Source of the DNA: Pseudomonadales bacterium
GTDB taxonomy: Bacteria; Pseudomonadota; Gammaproteobacteria; Pseudomonadales; UBA7239
Assembly (NCBI GenBank): GCA_020443005.1
Contig: JAGRJA010000468.1
Coordinates: 1-6,041 of the forward strand
Length of the DNA: 6,041 bases
Direction: 5' to 3'
A program made the position numbers and the translations under genes. Positions 1 to 5,676 of this stretch are shown one piece after another. The notes under the pieces are model-generated. The model had not been told where the DNA came from. It saw only the letters and a program-made list of their open reading frames with translations, and did not search any database. Position 1 is the first letter of the stretch; the number at the start of each line of letters is the position of its first letter.

Positions 1-650
1 GTGAAACCCGAAATCTCAGGTTTTTGACTACCGTGTATGTGTTGCCAATGCGCGATCCGTTTTCGGTGGCAAAATCAATCTCGACGGCCGCTTATATGTC
101 TGATGATCGTCTGGTTCTCGGGGTTGGTGTTGGCTGGCAAAAAACAGAATTTGAGCTGACGGGGCAGAATTATCATACCCGTGGCAAGCGTTGTGATGAG
201 CAGCTCAAGGTGATTGAATTGCTGACCAGCGGCAGGATGGTGGAGTTTCATGGTGAGTTTTATGATTTCCCCCCCCTGATGATGTCGCCGGGAACACACA
301 AGCCCGTGCCTGTGTTCATAGGTGGCCACAGCAAAGCGGCGTTCAGGCGCGCCGTCAAACACAATGGCTGGCTGGGTCTGCGTTACCAGCCAGATGAAAT
401 ACCTGCAATCATCGCGTCGTTAAAAGCCGCCAGAAACGCTTCAAATGAAGTATTGAAATGCAGCGAAAGAGAATTTGATATATGGCTTGCCCCTTTGGTG
501 CAGGAAGAAAGTGTTTACAATGAGATAGAGGCGATGGGTGTGACGATGGTTAATGGCGCCAACTTTTTTGTGGATGGCAAGGTTGTACCTACAACACTGG
601 ATTTTAAAAAACAGCGAATGGAAAACTTTGCCAATCGATTTCTGAAATAA
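1..650 (+). CDS. LLM-class (luciferase-like) flavin-dependent oxidoreductase, 5' end outside the window
   Basis: The reading frame is open from base 3 to the TAA at 648-650, with no stop before the first internal TTG/ATG codons, so the true start lies upstream and roughly the N-terminal quarter to third is missing. The visible 215 or so residues carry the hallmark order of the bacterial luciferase-like TIM-barrel family: a TTVYVLPMRDPF strand, the segment RLVLGVGVGWQKTEF, then RCDEQLKVIELL, and later KPVPVFIGGHS. This pattern matches the subgroup often annotated as F420-dependent (TIGR03619-like). Whether this enzyme uses FMN or F420 cannot be told from the fragment; FMN is likelier if the host is a proteobacterium. 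Expected role is a cytosolic monooxygenase or dehydrogenase on an organic substrate. The next gene begins 17 bases downstream on the same strand, suggesting cotranscription with the P450 genes. The substrate is unknown. Confidence 0.85.
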   Translation, partial: ETRNLRFLTTVYVLPMRDPFSVAKSISTAAYMSDDRLVLGVGVGWQKTEFELTGQNYHTRGKRCDEQLKVIELLTSGRMVEFHGEFYDFPPLMMSPGTHKPVPVFIGGHSKAAFRRAVKHNGWLGLRYQPDEIPAIIASLKAARNASNEVLKCSEREFDIWLAPLVQEESVYNEIEAMGVTMVNGANFFVDGKVVPTTLDFKKQRMENFANRFLK

Positions 651-667
651 GTATTAGAGGGGTAAAT

Positions 668-1183
668 ATGACCAAAATCACGAATCAGTACAGTCGGGAA
701 GAAATGGAAGAAATGATGCGCCGCTGGATTGCCGTGAACAACAAGGCAGAGAGAGAGGGTAACTGGCGTTATCTCGCGGATTTCTATACGGAAGATTGTG
801 TTTATGGTTGGGATACACCCAACGGGAAATATGAATTTGTCGGGCGTGAAACGATTCGTGAAACCTGCGTAGGGGCGGCAATGGACCCCTACAAGGGATG
901 GACCTACCCCTATGACAAGATTGTTATTGATGAAACGCGTGGCAATGCCATGGTGACCTGGTGGCAAGTGCCTCCCGGCGCACCAAAGCGGGCTGATGGC
1001 TCTGAAATGAAGGTGATTGGTGCATCCTACTTTCAATACGGCGGTGACTATCAATGGTGTGAGCAACTGGATTTGTATGACTACACGCAAATTGTCAATT
1101 TGATCAGGGAATGTGTCGATACAGGCATTCTCAAGGAAATGCCGGTGATGTCGTCCGAACGGGTTCATGACGATCAGAAATAA
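668..1183 (+). CDS. NTF2-like / SnoaL-fold family protein
   Basis: This 171-residue protein starts at an ATG preceded by AGAGGGG (656-662) at good spacing. It has the layout of the cone-shaped NTF2/SnoaL fold: an N-terminal helix with EEMEEMMRRW (11-20), FYTEDCVYGW (39-48), a VGRETIRE helix (58-65), GWTYPY (77-82) and the strand YGGDYQW (124-130). From memory, the FYTEDxxYGW, GWTYPY and YGGxxQW landmarks belong to an uncharacterised NTF2 subgroup common in mycobacteria and other actinobacteria, often near P450 genes. Fold members include isomerases, cyclases, dehydratases and non-catalytic binding proteins. No catalytic residues can be assigned safely. It sits between the flavin oxidoreductase and the P450 with gaps of 17 and 16 bases, so it probably acts on the same substrate or product. 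Gene identity is solid; biochemical function is unknown. Confidence 0.85.
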   Translation: MTKITNQYSREEMEEMMRRWIAVNNKAEREGNWRYLADFYTEDCVYGWDTPNGKYEFVGRETIRETCVGAAMDPYKGWTYPYDKIVIDETRGNAMVTWWQVPPGAPKRADGSEMKVIGASYFQYGGDYQWCEQLDLYDYTQIVNLIRECVDTGILKEMPVMSSERVHDDQK

Positions 1184-1191
1184 ATCATAAC

Positions 1192-1195
1192 AGGG
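1192..1195 (+). promoter_or_regulatory. Ribosome binding site of the P450 gene
   Basis: AGGG lies upstream of three consecutive ATG codons (1200, 1203, 1206). Spacing is 4, 7 and 10 bases respectively, so the second or third ATG is at least as likely as the first to be used. The protein would differ only by one or two methionines. Confidence 0.5.
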
Positions 1196-1199
1196 TAAA

Positions 1200-2546
1200 A
1201 TGATGATGGATACAGTAATGCAAGGATTGAAAGCACCACCAAAGGTCAGTGGTGAAAAGCCACAAGTCGGTCATATGGAAGAGTTCGGTGTGAATTTCGC
1301 CCGATTCCTGATGCGTTGTAATGCAGAATGTGGCGAGTTGGCCGAGTTCAATATGGGAGGGCAGCCGACTATTTTGATGAGTGGCCCTGAAGCACAGGAG
1401 GCCTTTTTCAAAACCCTTGATACCCGGCTTAGCCGCGCTGCGGCCTATCAGGCAACGGTACCTGTTTTTGGCAAGGGTGTGATTTTCGACGCACCGGAAG
1501 ATCGCATGAAAACCCAGTTAAAAATTCAGGTTGATGCACTTCGCTATCAAAATATGAAAAGCTATGCAGCGATCATCGCCAAAGAGGTGGAAGACTGGAT
1601 AGCGGAGTGGGGTGAGGAGGGTGAACTCGACTTTCTTGATGAATTTATTCAGCTTACCCTGCACACAGCCTGTCATTGTTTATTGGGGCCGGACTTCCGT
1701 TACAAAATGACCGATGAATTCAAAAGTCTTTACCATGACCTTGAGAAGGGTTTACAGGCTATTGCTTTTGTCGATCCCTACATGCAACAACCGGTTTTTG
1801 AGGCGCGCGACAAAGCCCGTGTGAGGTTGCAGGAGTTGATCAGTGCAATTATTGCCGAGCGTCGAGCCAATGGTGAAAGAAAATATGGCGACGCGCTGGA
1901 AACTTTTATGTCCGGTACCTACAAGGATGGCAGCTATCTGGACGACAACGAAATTACCGGTCTGGTGATCGCAACGATGTTTGCAGGTCATCACACCAGC
2001 TCTGGCACAGCGACATGGACATTGATCGAGCTTGCCAGACAGAAAGAATATGCCAATGAGGTTCTGGAGGAGTTGCAGGCATTATTCAGCGACGGTCGTG
2101 AATTGTCACTCGAAGCGCTTCGGGAAATTCCGAGGCTTGAGCGTTTTATTGAAGAAGTTTTGCGCATACACCCCCCACTCGTTTTATTGATGCGTCGGGT
2201 GCTTGAAGATATCGATTACAAGGGCAGCCTGTTGGCAAAAGGTAAAACAGTGGCTGTATCCACCTATGGTTCTCATCGCAACCCGGCATTTTTCCCTGAT
2301 CCCGAGCGTTTTGATCCTCACCGGCAAAAGCCTGATACACTCTGGGCATTCATCCCCTTTGGTGGCGGACCACACAAATGTGCGGGTAATGCCTTTGCAT
2401 TGATGCAGTTGAAGTCGATTTTTGCTGCCTTGTTGCCCCGTTATGAGTTTGAGCTGGTCGACCCGCCAGAAAGCTATCAGGATGATTTGTCGGCCATGGT
2501 ATTGAAACCGGGTTCGCCCAGCCGTTTGCGTTACAAAAAGCGTTGA
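1200..2546 (+). CDS. Cytochrome P450, CYP51 (sterol 14-alpha-demethylase)-like
   Basis: This is a 448-residue soluble P450 with no N-terminal membrane anchor, the usual length for a bacterial CYP51. Landmarks: B-C loop motif VPVFGKGVIFD (87-97), C-helix DRMKTQ, a GEEGELDFLDEF segment (138-149), I-helix AGHHTSSGT (262-270) with the His-Thr pair typical of CYP51 in place of the usual acid-Thr, ExxR at E319/R322, PERF (368-371) and the haem loop FGGGPHKCAG with ligand C394. The sequence aligns along its length with my recollection of Mycobacterium tuberculosis CYP51 (for example HTSSGTAxWTLIEL and LYHxLExG). Family chemistry is three-step oxidative removal of the sterol 14-alpha-methyl, fed by ferredoxin; a ferredoxin gene follows. 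Oddities: Ala85 replaces the Phe/Leu of the substrate loop, and Pro391 replaces the Arg before the haem-loop His. Substrate is therefore uncertain; it could be another sterol, a triterpenoid or an isoprenoid. Confidence 0.9.
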   Translation: MMMDTVMQGLKAPPKVSGEKPQVGHMEEFGVNFARFLMRCNAECGELAEFNMGGQPTILMSGPEAQEAFFKTLDTRLSRAAAYQATVPVFGKGVIFDAPEDRMKTQLKIQVDALRYQNMKSYAAIIAKEVEDWIAEWGEEGELDFLDEFIQLTLHTACHCLLGPDFRYKMTDEFKSLYHDLEKGLQAIAFVDPYMQQPVFEARDKARVRLQELISAIIAERRANGERKYGDALETFMSGTYKDGSYLDDNEITGLVIATMFAGHHTSSGTATWTLIELARQKEYANEVLEELQALFSDGRELSLEALREIPRLERFIEEVLRIHPPLVLLMRRVLEDIDYKGSLLAKGKTVAVSTYGSHRNPAFFPDPERFDPHRQKPDTLWAFIPFGGGPHKCAGNAFALMQLKSIFAALLPRYEFELVDPPESYQDDLSAMVLKPGSPSRLRYKKR

Positions 2547-2554
2547 CAGGCAAA

Positions 2555-2562
2555 AAGGAGGT
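2555..2562 (+). promoter_or_regulatory. Strong Shine-Dalgarno of the ferredoxin gene
   Basis: AAGGAGGT, a full anti-16S match, ends 5 bases before the ATG at 2568. It is the strongest ribosome binding site in the window and implies that the ferredoxin is made efficiently as a separate protein, perhaps in excess of the P450. Confidence 0.8.
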
Positions 2563-2567
2563 CTACG

Positions 2568-2783
2568 ATGAAAATTCAGGTTGATCTTGAGCTGTGTCAG
2601 GGGCATAGCGTTTGCCTTGAGGAGTGCCCTGAGGTTTTTGATGTGGCAGAAACCGATGAAGGTTATCCCAAGGTGCTTGTGCTCAATGAAAACCCCGCAG
2701 AAGATTTGAGGGAGAAGGTGCAAAAAGCCGCAAAATTTTGCCCCAATCATGTGATTACAATCATTGAAGATGAGTGTCTGTAG
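2568..2783 (+). CDS. Small P450-associated ferredoxin (CxxHxxC type)
   Basis: This 71-residue acidic protein has C10-x-x-H13-x-x-C16 and a distal C58-P59, the single-cluster pattern of ferredoxins that serve bacterial P450s, where His or another residue takes the place of the second cysteine ligand. Known relatives carry a [3Fe-4S] cluster, and the ferredoxin next to mycobacterial cyp51 (Rv0763c) has the same CQGHxxC start. Two further cysteines, C20 (in EECPEVF) and C70 near the C-terminus, are visible; C20 lies where neighbouring families usually have a non-cysteine residue. It starts 21 bases after the P450 stop, so it is very probably the electron donor of that enzyme in the cytosol. No ferredoxin reductase is present in this window, so that partner must be encoded elsewhere. 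Confidence 0.92.
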   Translation: MKIQVDLELCQGHSVCLEECPEVFDVAETDEGYPKVLVLNENPAEDLREKVQKAAKFCPNHVITIIEDECL

Positions 2784-2804
2784 CATTTCAGGATGGGCAG
2801 TTGA

Positions 2805-3791
2805 ATGACAGTGTTGATTACCGGGGGGACAGGTTTTGTTGGCTCCCATGTGTGTCGCCAGCTTATGGCAAGAGGTCACGCTGTAAGACTTCTGGTGCGA
2901 AACCCGGAAAAGGCAAAAAGCTATTACAAAAGCCTTGAAGAAACTATTCCCGAATTAAGCAAGGGCGATATATCAGACAGGGCTTCAGTAGAAAGCGCGA
3001 TTGAAGGTTGTGAGGCAGTAGTTCATGCCGCAGCGGCAACCCCGATGCAAATAGACTCCGTTGAAAAACTTTTTGCTGTTAATGTCGGTGGTACCCGGAA
3101 TGTGGTTGATTGTGCAATTAATGCCGGTGTCAGGCACATTGTATGTCTATCGAGTATTACTGCAATTTTCAATACTGAAGGTAATAAAGTGAATGCGGAT
3201 GCAGAACCCGTGCCTTCCCGTATGCCTTACGGTCAAAGCAAGGTTGAAACAGAATATTATCTGCGTCAGCTTCAGTCACAGGGTCAGCCGATTGCCATTG
3301 TTTACCCGGGGGGTATTATCGGGCCAGAAGACCCCGGTACTTCTGATGCCCTGAAAGCCTTGCAGTACCGAATCAAGAACGGTTTCCGTATTTTTGGTGA
3401 AGGTGGTATGCAACATGTCGATGTCAGGGATCTGGCAACCTTTATCTGTATTTTGCTTGAGAAAGAGGAGCGGGGTCGTTTCTTGATACCGGGTGTCTAT
3501 GTCAAGTGGCGAGCCCTGGCAGATATTGTTGAAAAGGCCTACGGCTTGCCGTTAAAGCGTATAGAAGCACAAGGTTGGAAATTGCGATTGATTGGTCGTC
3601 TGGTTGATCTTGTTCGCCTGTTCAAAAAAGTGGATACGCCGGTTTCAGCTGAAACCATGCGTTATGCCACTTTGTGGCCAAATATTGCCAACGCGCCGGA
3701 AATTTTGGAAAACGGTATAACTTTGAGGCCGGTGGAAGAGACATTTTCGGATACGATTGACTGGGCCAAAAAACACGACCTTTTCTCCTGA
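2805..3791 (+). CDS. Extended SDR, NAD(P)-dependent epimerase / 3-beta-hydroxysteroid dehydrogenase type
   Basis: This 328-residue protein begins with a Rossmann strand and the dinucleotide motif TGGTGFVG (6-13). HAAAATP (74-80), the catalytic-serine region CLSSITA (114-120) and YGQSK with Y142 and K146 form the SDR active site. YPGGIIGP (167-174) and HVDVRDLA (204-211) are typical of extended SDRs such as dihydroflavonol reductase and 3-beta-HSD. R28 and R32 after the second strand favour NADPH, though this is only suggestive. The family oxidises or reduces hydroxyl/keto groups of steroids, flavonoids and sugars; in sterol demethylation, NSDHL/ERG26-type members oxidise a 3-beta-hydroxyl with C-4 decarboxylation. 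Placement 21 bases after the ferredoxin suggests it acts on the P450 product. A TGA at 2802-2804 sits in frame just before the ATG, fixing this start as the most upstream one. The substrate is not determined. Confidence 0.88.
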   Translation: MTVLITGGTGFVGSHVCRQLMARGHAVRLLVRNPEKAKSYYKSLEETIPELSKGDISDRASVESAIEGCEAVVHAAAATPMQIDSVEKLFAVNVGGTRNVVDCAINAGVRHIVCLSSITAIFNTEGNKVNADAEPVPSRMPYGQSKVETEYYLRQLQSQGQPIAIVYPGGIIGPEDPGTSDALKALQYRIKNGFRIFGEGGMQHVDVRDLATFICILLEKEERGRFLIPGVYVKWRALADIVEKAYGLPLKRIEAQGWKLRLIGRLVDLVRLFKKVDTPVSAETMRYATLWPNIANAPEILENGITLRPVEETFSDTIDWAKKHDLFS

Positions 3792-3872
3792 CAAAAGAGC
3801 GAACAGAGGTTTGCAGATACTGTGTGAACAACGCTGTTTCTGTGGAGAGAAAGCGGATAAGAGAAAGTCAGT

Positions 3873-3876
3873 GGAG
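3873..3876 (+). promoter_or_regulatory. Ribosome binding site deciding the thioesterase start
   Basis: GGAG ends 4 bases before the ATG at 3881. The alternative GTG at 3824 has only a weak AGAGG about 15 bases upstream, which is too far for good initiation. This favours the ATG, although the short spacing leaves some doubt. Confidence 0.45.
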
Positions 3877-3880
3877 CGTA

Positions 3881-4567
3881 ATGAATACTAAAGATGAAAT
3901 TGATGGCTTGCCCATCAATACCATGACTGACGGTGTGTCGCACAGGGTTGCAGATGCACTCAGACGAATTAACCATGCACTGGCCGGAAAAAATATCCCG
4001 CTGCGAGATACAGAGGCCTTTGCTCGGCAACTCGAAGCGCTCGCTGAAAAGTTTGATGCATTGACCGCTGAACCCAGACCTCGCGAATTTGGTCAGCTGG
4101 AAGAAAAGTCTTCTGTGGGTACCGACTATGATTACGGTGCGGGTTATTCGCTTTCGTTCAGGCCGGTGAGTGGGAAGAGCAATGCATTGGCACCGCCTGC
4201 ACAATATTTCAGGGGTGACCAGTGTATTGTCGGCAAGGTGATTTTCGGGGCAGCTTACGAAGGTGCTCCGGGTATTGTTCACGGCGGCTATACAGCAGCG
4301 ATCATGGATGAGGTGTTTGGTATTGCCATGACCCACAGTGCGATTGATGTACCCTGTATGACAGGTACATTGAAAGTTATCTACCGCGCCCCGGTTCCGA
4401 TCAATGCCGAGGTTATCTATAAGGCCTGGCTTGATGGCGAGGAGGGGCGAAAGGCTTTCATGAAATGCACAGTTGTTGATTCAGCGGGAAAACTGCTGTG
4501 TGAAGGAGAAGCGATTTTTCTGAAGATTGATCCCGCCTTTTATGCAACGATGGGCAGGCGAGACTAA
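3881..4567 (+). CDS. PaaI-like hotdog-fold thioesterase
   Basis: From the ATG at 3881 this gives 228 residues; the same frame also extends 19 codons upstream to a GTG at 3824 (247 residues). The C-terminal half is a hotdog domain with GIVHGGYTAAIMDEVFG (131-147), including the HGG turn and an acidic residue (D143 or E144) at the usual catalytic position, followed by TGTLKVIYRAPVP (161-173), the second hotdog strand typical of the PaaI/THEM4 group. The first 70 or so residues are helical and charged, longer than in minimal 140-residue PaaI proteins. Such enzymes hydrolyse acyl-CoA thioesters in the cytosol, releasing CoA from blocked or end-point intermediates. It is the last gene of the plus-strand set, 32 or 88 bases after the SDR. 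Its presence implies that the pathway passes through a CoA thioester. The acyl substrate is unknown. Confidence 0.85.
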   Translation: MNTKDEIDGLPINTMTDGVSHRVADALRRINHALAGKNIPLRDTEAFARQLEALAEKFDALTAEPRPREFGQLEEKSSVGTDYDYGAGYSLSFRPVSGKSNALAPPAQYFRGDQCIVGKVIFGAAYEGAPGIVHGGYTAAIMDEVFGIAMTHSAIDVPCMTGTLKVIYRAPVPINAEVIYKAWLDGEEGRKAFMKCTVVDSAGKLLCEGEAIFLKIDPAFYATMGRRD

Positions 4568-4611
4568 TCAAGGAGCTACATCTTTAAAACACACTGTTAT
4601 CACGAGCACCG
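4568..4611. other. Convergent intergenic junction
   Basis: Forty-four bases separate the stop codons of the plus-strand thioesterase and the minus-strand dehydrogenase. No GC-rich hairpin followed by a T run is visible on either strand, so transcription may read into the opposing gene or end by another mechanism. Confidence 0.5.
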
Positions 4612-5661
4612 TCAGCCTTTATCGGTTTTATAAAGTGTTTGGTGCGGAAACCTTACCAGTACCTTGGCAGCGGCGTCCGGATCTTTGGCTGTCTCAATGG
4701 CTGTCAGGAAATCTTCAAACGCAAAGCGGTGACTGATCAGTATGTCGCTGTCAATTTTGCCGCTGGCGAGCATCCTGATGACTTCAGGAAACTCATTGGG
4801 GTAGGCCATTGAGCCAATAATCTGTAACTCCTTCATCAATGCGAACAAGGGGTGAAACTGTATCGATGATTTATGCACACCGGTAATGATGATGCGTGAA
4901 CCCTTGGCAGACAATGCTATCGCCTGTTCAAGTCCCTGGCCAACGCCGGTCATTTCAAAATAAACATCAGTGGCGGGCAACTGGCTTCCCATAAAATCGG
5001 TTGAACCATGACAGTTTGACAGAAAAGCTTTCAGTTCCTCGCGCTCGACATTACAGGTATCTGTGGCCCCCATTTTTTTTGCAATGTCCAGTCGGTAATC
5101 GGACTGATCGCATAGGGCGATATTTTTTATACCCCTGTATTTGAGTATGGCTGCAGTGCACAGACCAATAGGGCCTGCGCCCATGATCAGGACGCTGTCT
5201 GCGCTGGCAATATTGGCCTGGTTAACCGCATGCATTGCGACAGAGAAGGGTTCAACCAATGCACCGGTTTCATCGTTCATGTTTGCGGGCAAGATGAATA
5301 CGGTATCGGGAAATTGCACAACATTACGCACCAGAACACAGGGGGCAAAGGCGCCACCCGAACCCCCGTTGCCAATGCGTTGGCCATTGGCCTCCGGGTT
5401 AACAGTTACCCGCTGGCCCAGTTCAAGATGCTGAACATTGTCACCTTTAGCCATGATTCTGCCGGAAAACTCATGCCCCAGCGCGTGTTTTTTTCCGGGC
5501 GGTGCATAGCCACCGGCAGCGATATAGCCGAGATCACTGCCACAAATACCGCAGACAGAAACGGCTACAAGAATATCGTCTGGACCCGGTGCCGGTATTT
5601 CAACCGTATCCAGTTGTACGCGATTTACCCCGTGAATTTGAGCCTGTTGCATCTTGTTCAT
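4612..5661 (-). CDS. Zinc-type medium-chain alcohol dehydrogenase (MDR), structural zinc lobe lost
   Basis: This is 349 residues, normal for the family. Catalytic-zinc residues are visible: C40 in CGICGSD (37-43), H63/E64 in GHEFSG (63-68) and E137-P138. The Rossmann motif GAGPIGL (161-167) is followed by an acidic D185 at the end of the next strand, which favours NAD over NADP. The lobe that normally carries four structural-zinc cysteines (about 90-110) instead reads as a Gly-rich stretch with NGGSGGAFAPC and only one Cys, so the structural zinc is absent. The start ATG (5659-5661) has AGGA six bases upstream on the minus strand (5668-5671); an internal ATG at codon 4 is a poorer choice. It oxidises an alcohol or reduces a ketone in the cytosol, in the threonine/butanediol dehydrogenase-like group. 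It lies 15 bases downstream of an SDR gene, so the two are probably cotranscribed. Confidence 0.9.
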   Translation of the reverse strand: MNKMQQAQIHGVNRVQLDTVEIPAPGPDDILVAVSVCGICGSDLGYIAAGGYAPPGKKHALGHEFSGRIMAKGDNVQHLELGQRVTVNPEANGQRIGNGGSGGAFAPCVLVRNVVQFPDTVFILPANMNDETGALVEPFSVAMHAVNQANIASADSVLIMGAGPIGLCTAAILKYRGIKNIALCDQSDYRLDIAKKMGATDTCNVEREELKAFLSNCHGSTDFMGSQLPATDVYFEMTGVGQGLEQAIALSAKGSRIIITGVHKSSIQFHPLFALMKELQIIGSMAYPNEFPEVIRMLASGKIDSDILISHRFAFEDFLTAIETAKDPDAAAKVLVRFPHQTLYKTDKG

Positions 5662-5676
5662 ATCCCGTCCTGATAA

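Noticed and set aside
24..26. TTG codon as a start for the flavin oxidoreductase
   Set aside because: The frame is open upstream to the window edge, conserved family sequence is already under way there, and no ribosome binding site precedes it.
515..1168. Minus-strand open frame of 217 codons opposite the NTF2-like gene
   Set aside because: It lies antisense to a well-supported gene with a good ribosome binding site, and its translation is rich in His/Cys/Phe with no recognisable domain.
2184..2879. Minus-strand open frame of 231 codons spanning the P450 end, ferredoxin and SDR start
   Set aside because: It crosses three convincing plus-strand genes and its translation resembles no family; it is a shadow of the opposite-strand codons.
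3662..4336. Minus-strand open frame of 224 codons opposite the SDR and thioesterase
   Set aside because: It covers the HGG hotdog motif antisense, and no domain or start signal is visible.
4617..4635. Inverted repeat CTTTAT...ATAAAG near the convergent junction, considered as a terminator
   Set aside because: The stem is only 6 bp, AT-rich, inside the dehydrogenase coding end, and lacks a following T run.
5230..5673. Plus-strand open frame of 147 codons opposite the alcohol dehydrogenase
   Set aside because: It is antisense to a full-length enzyme with catalytic motifs and has no recognisable domain of its own.
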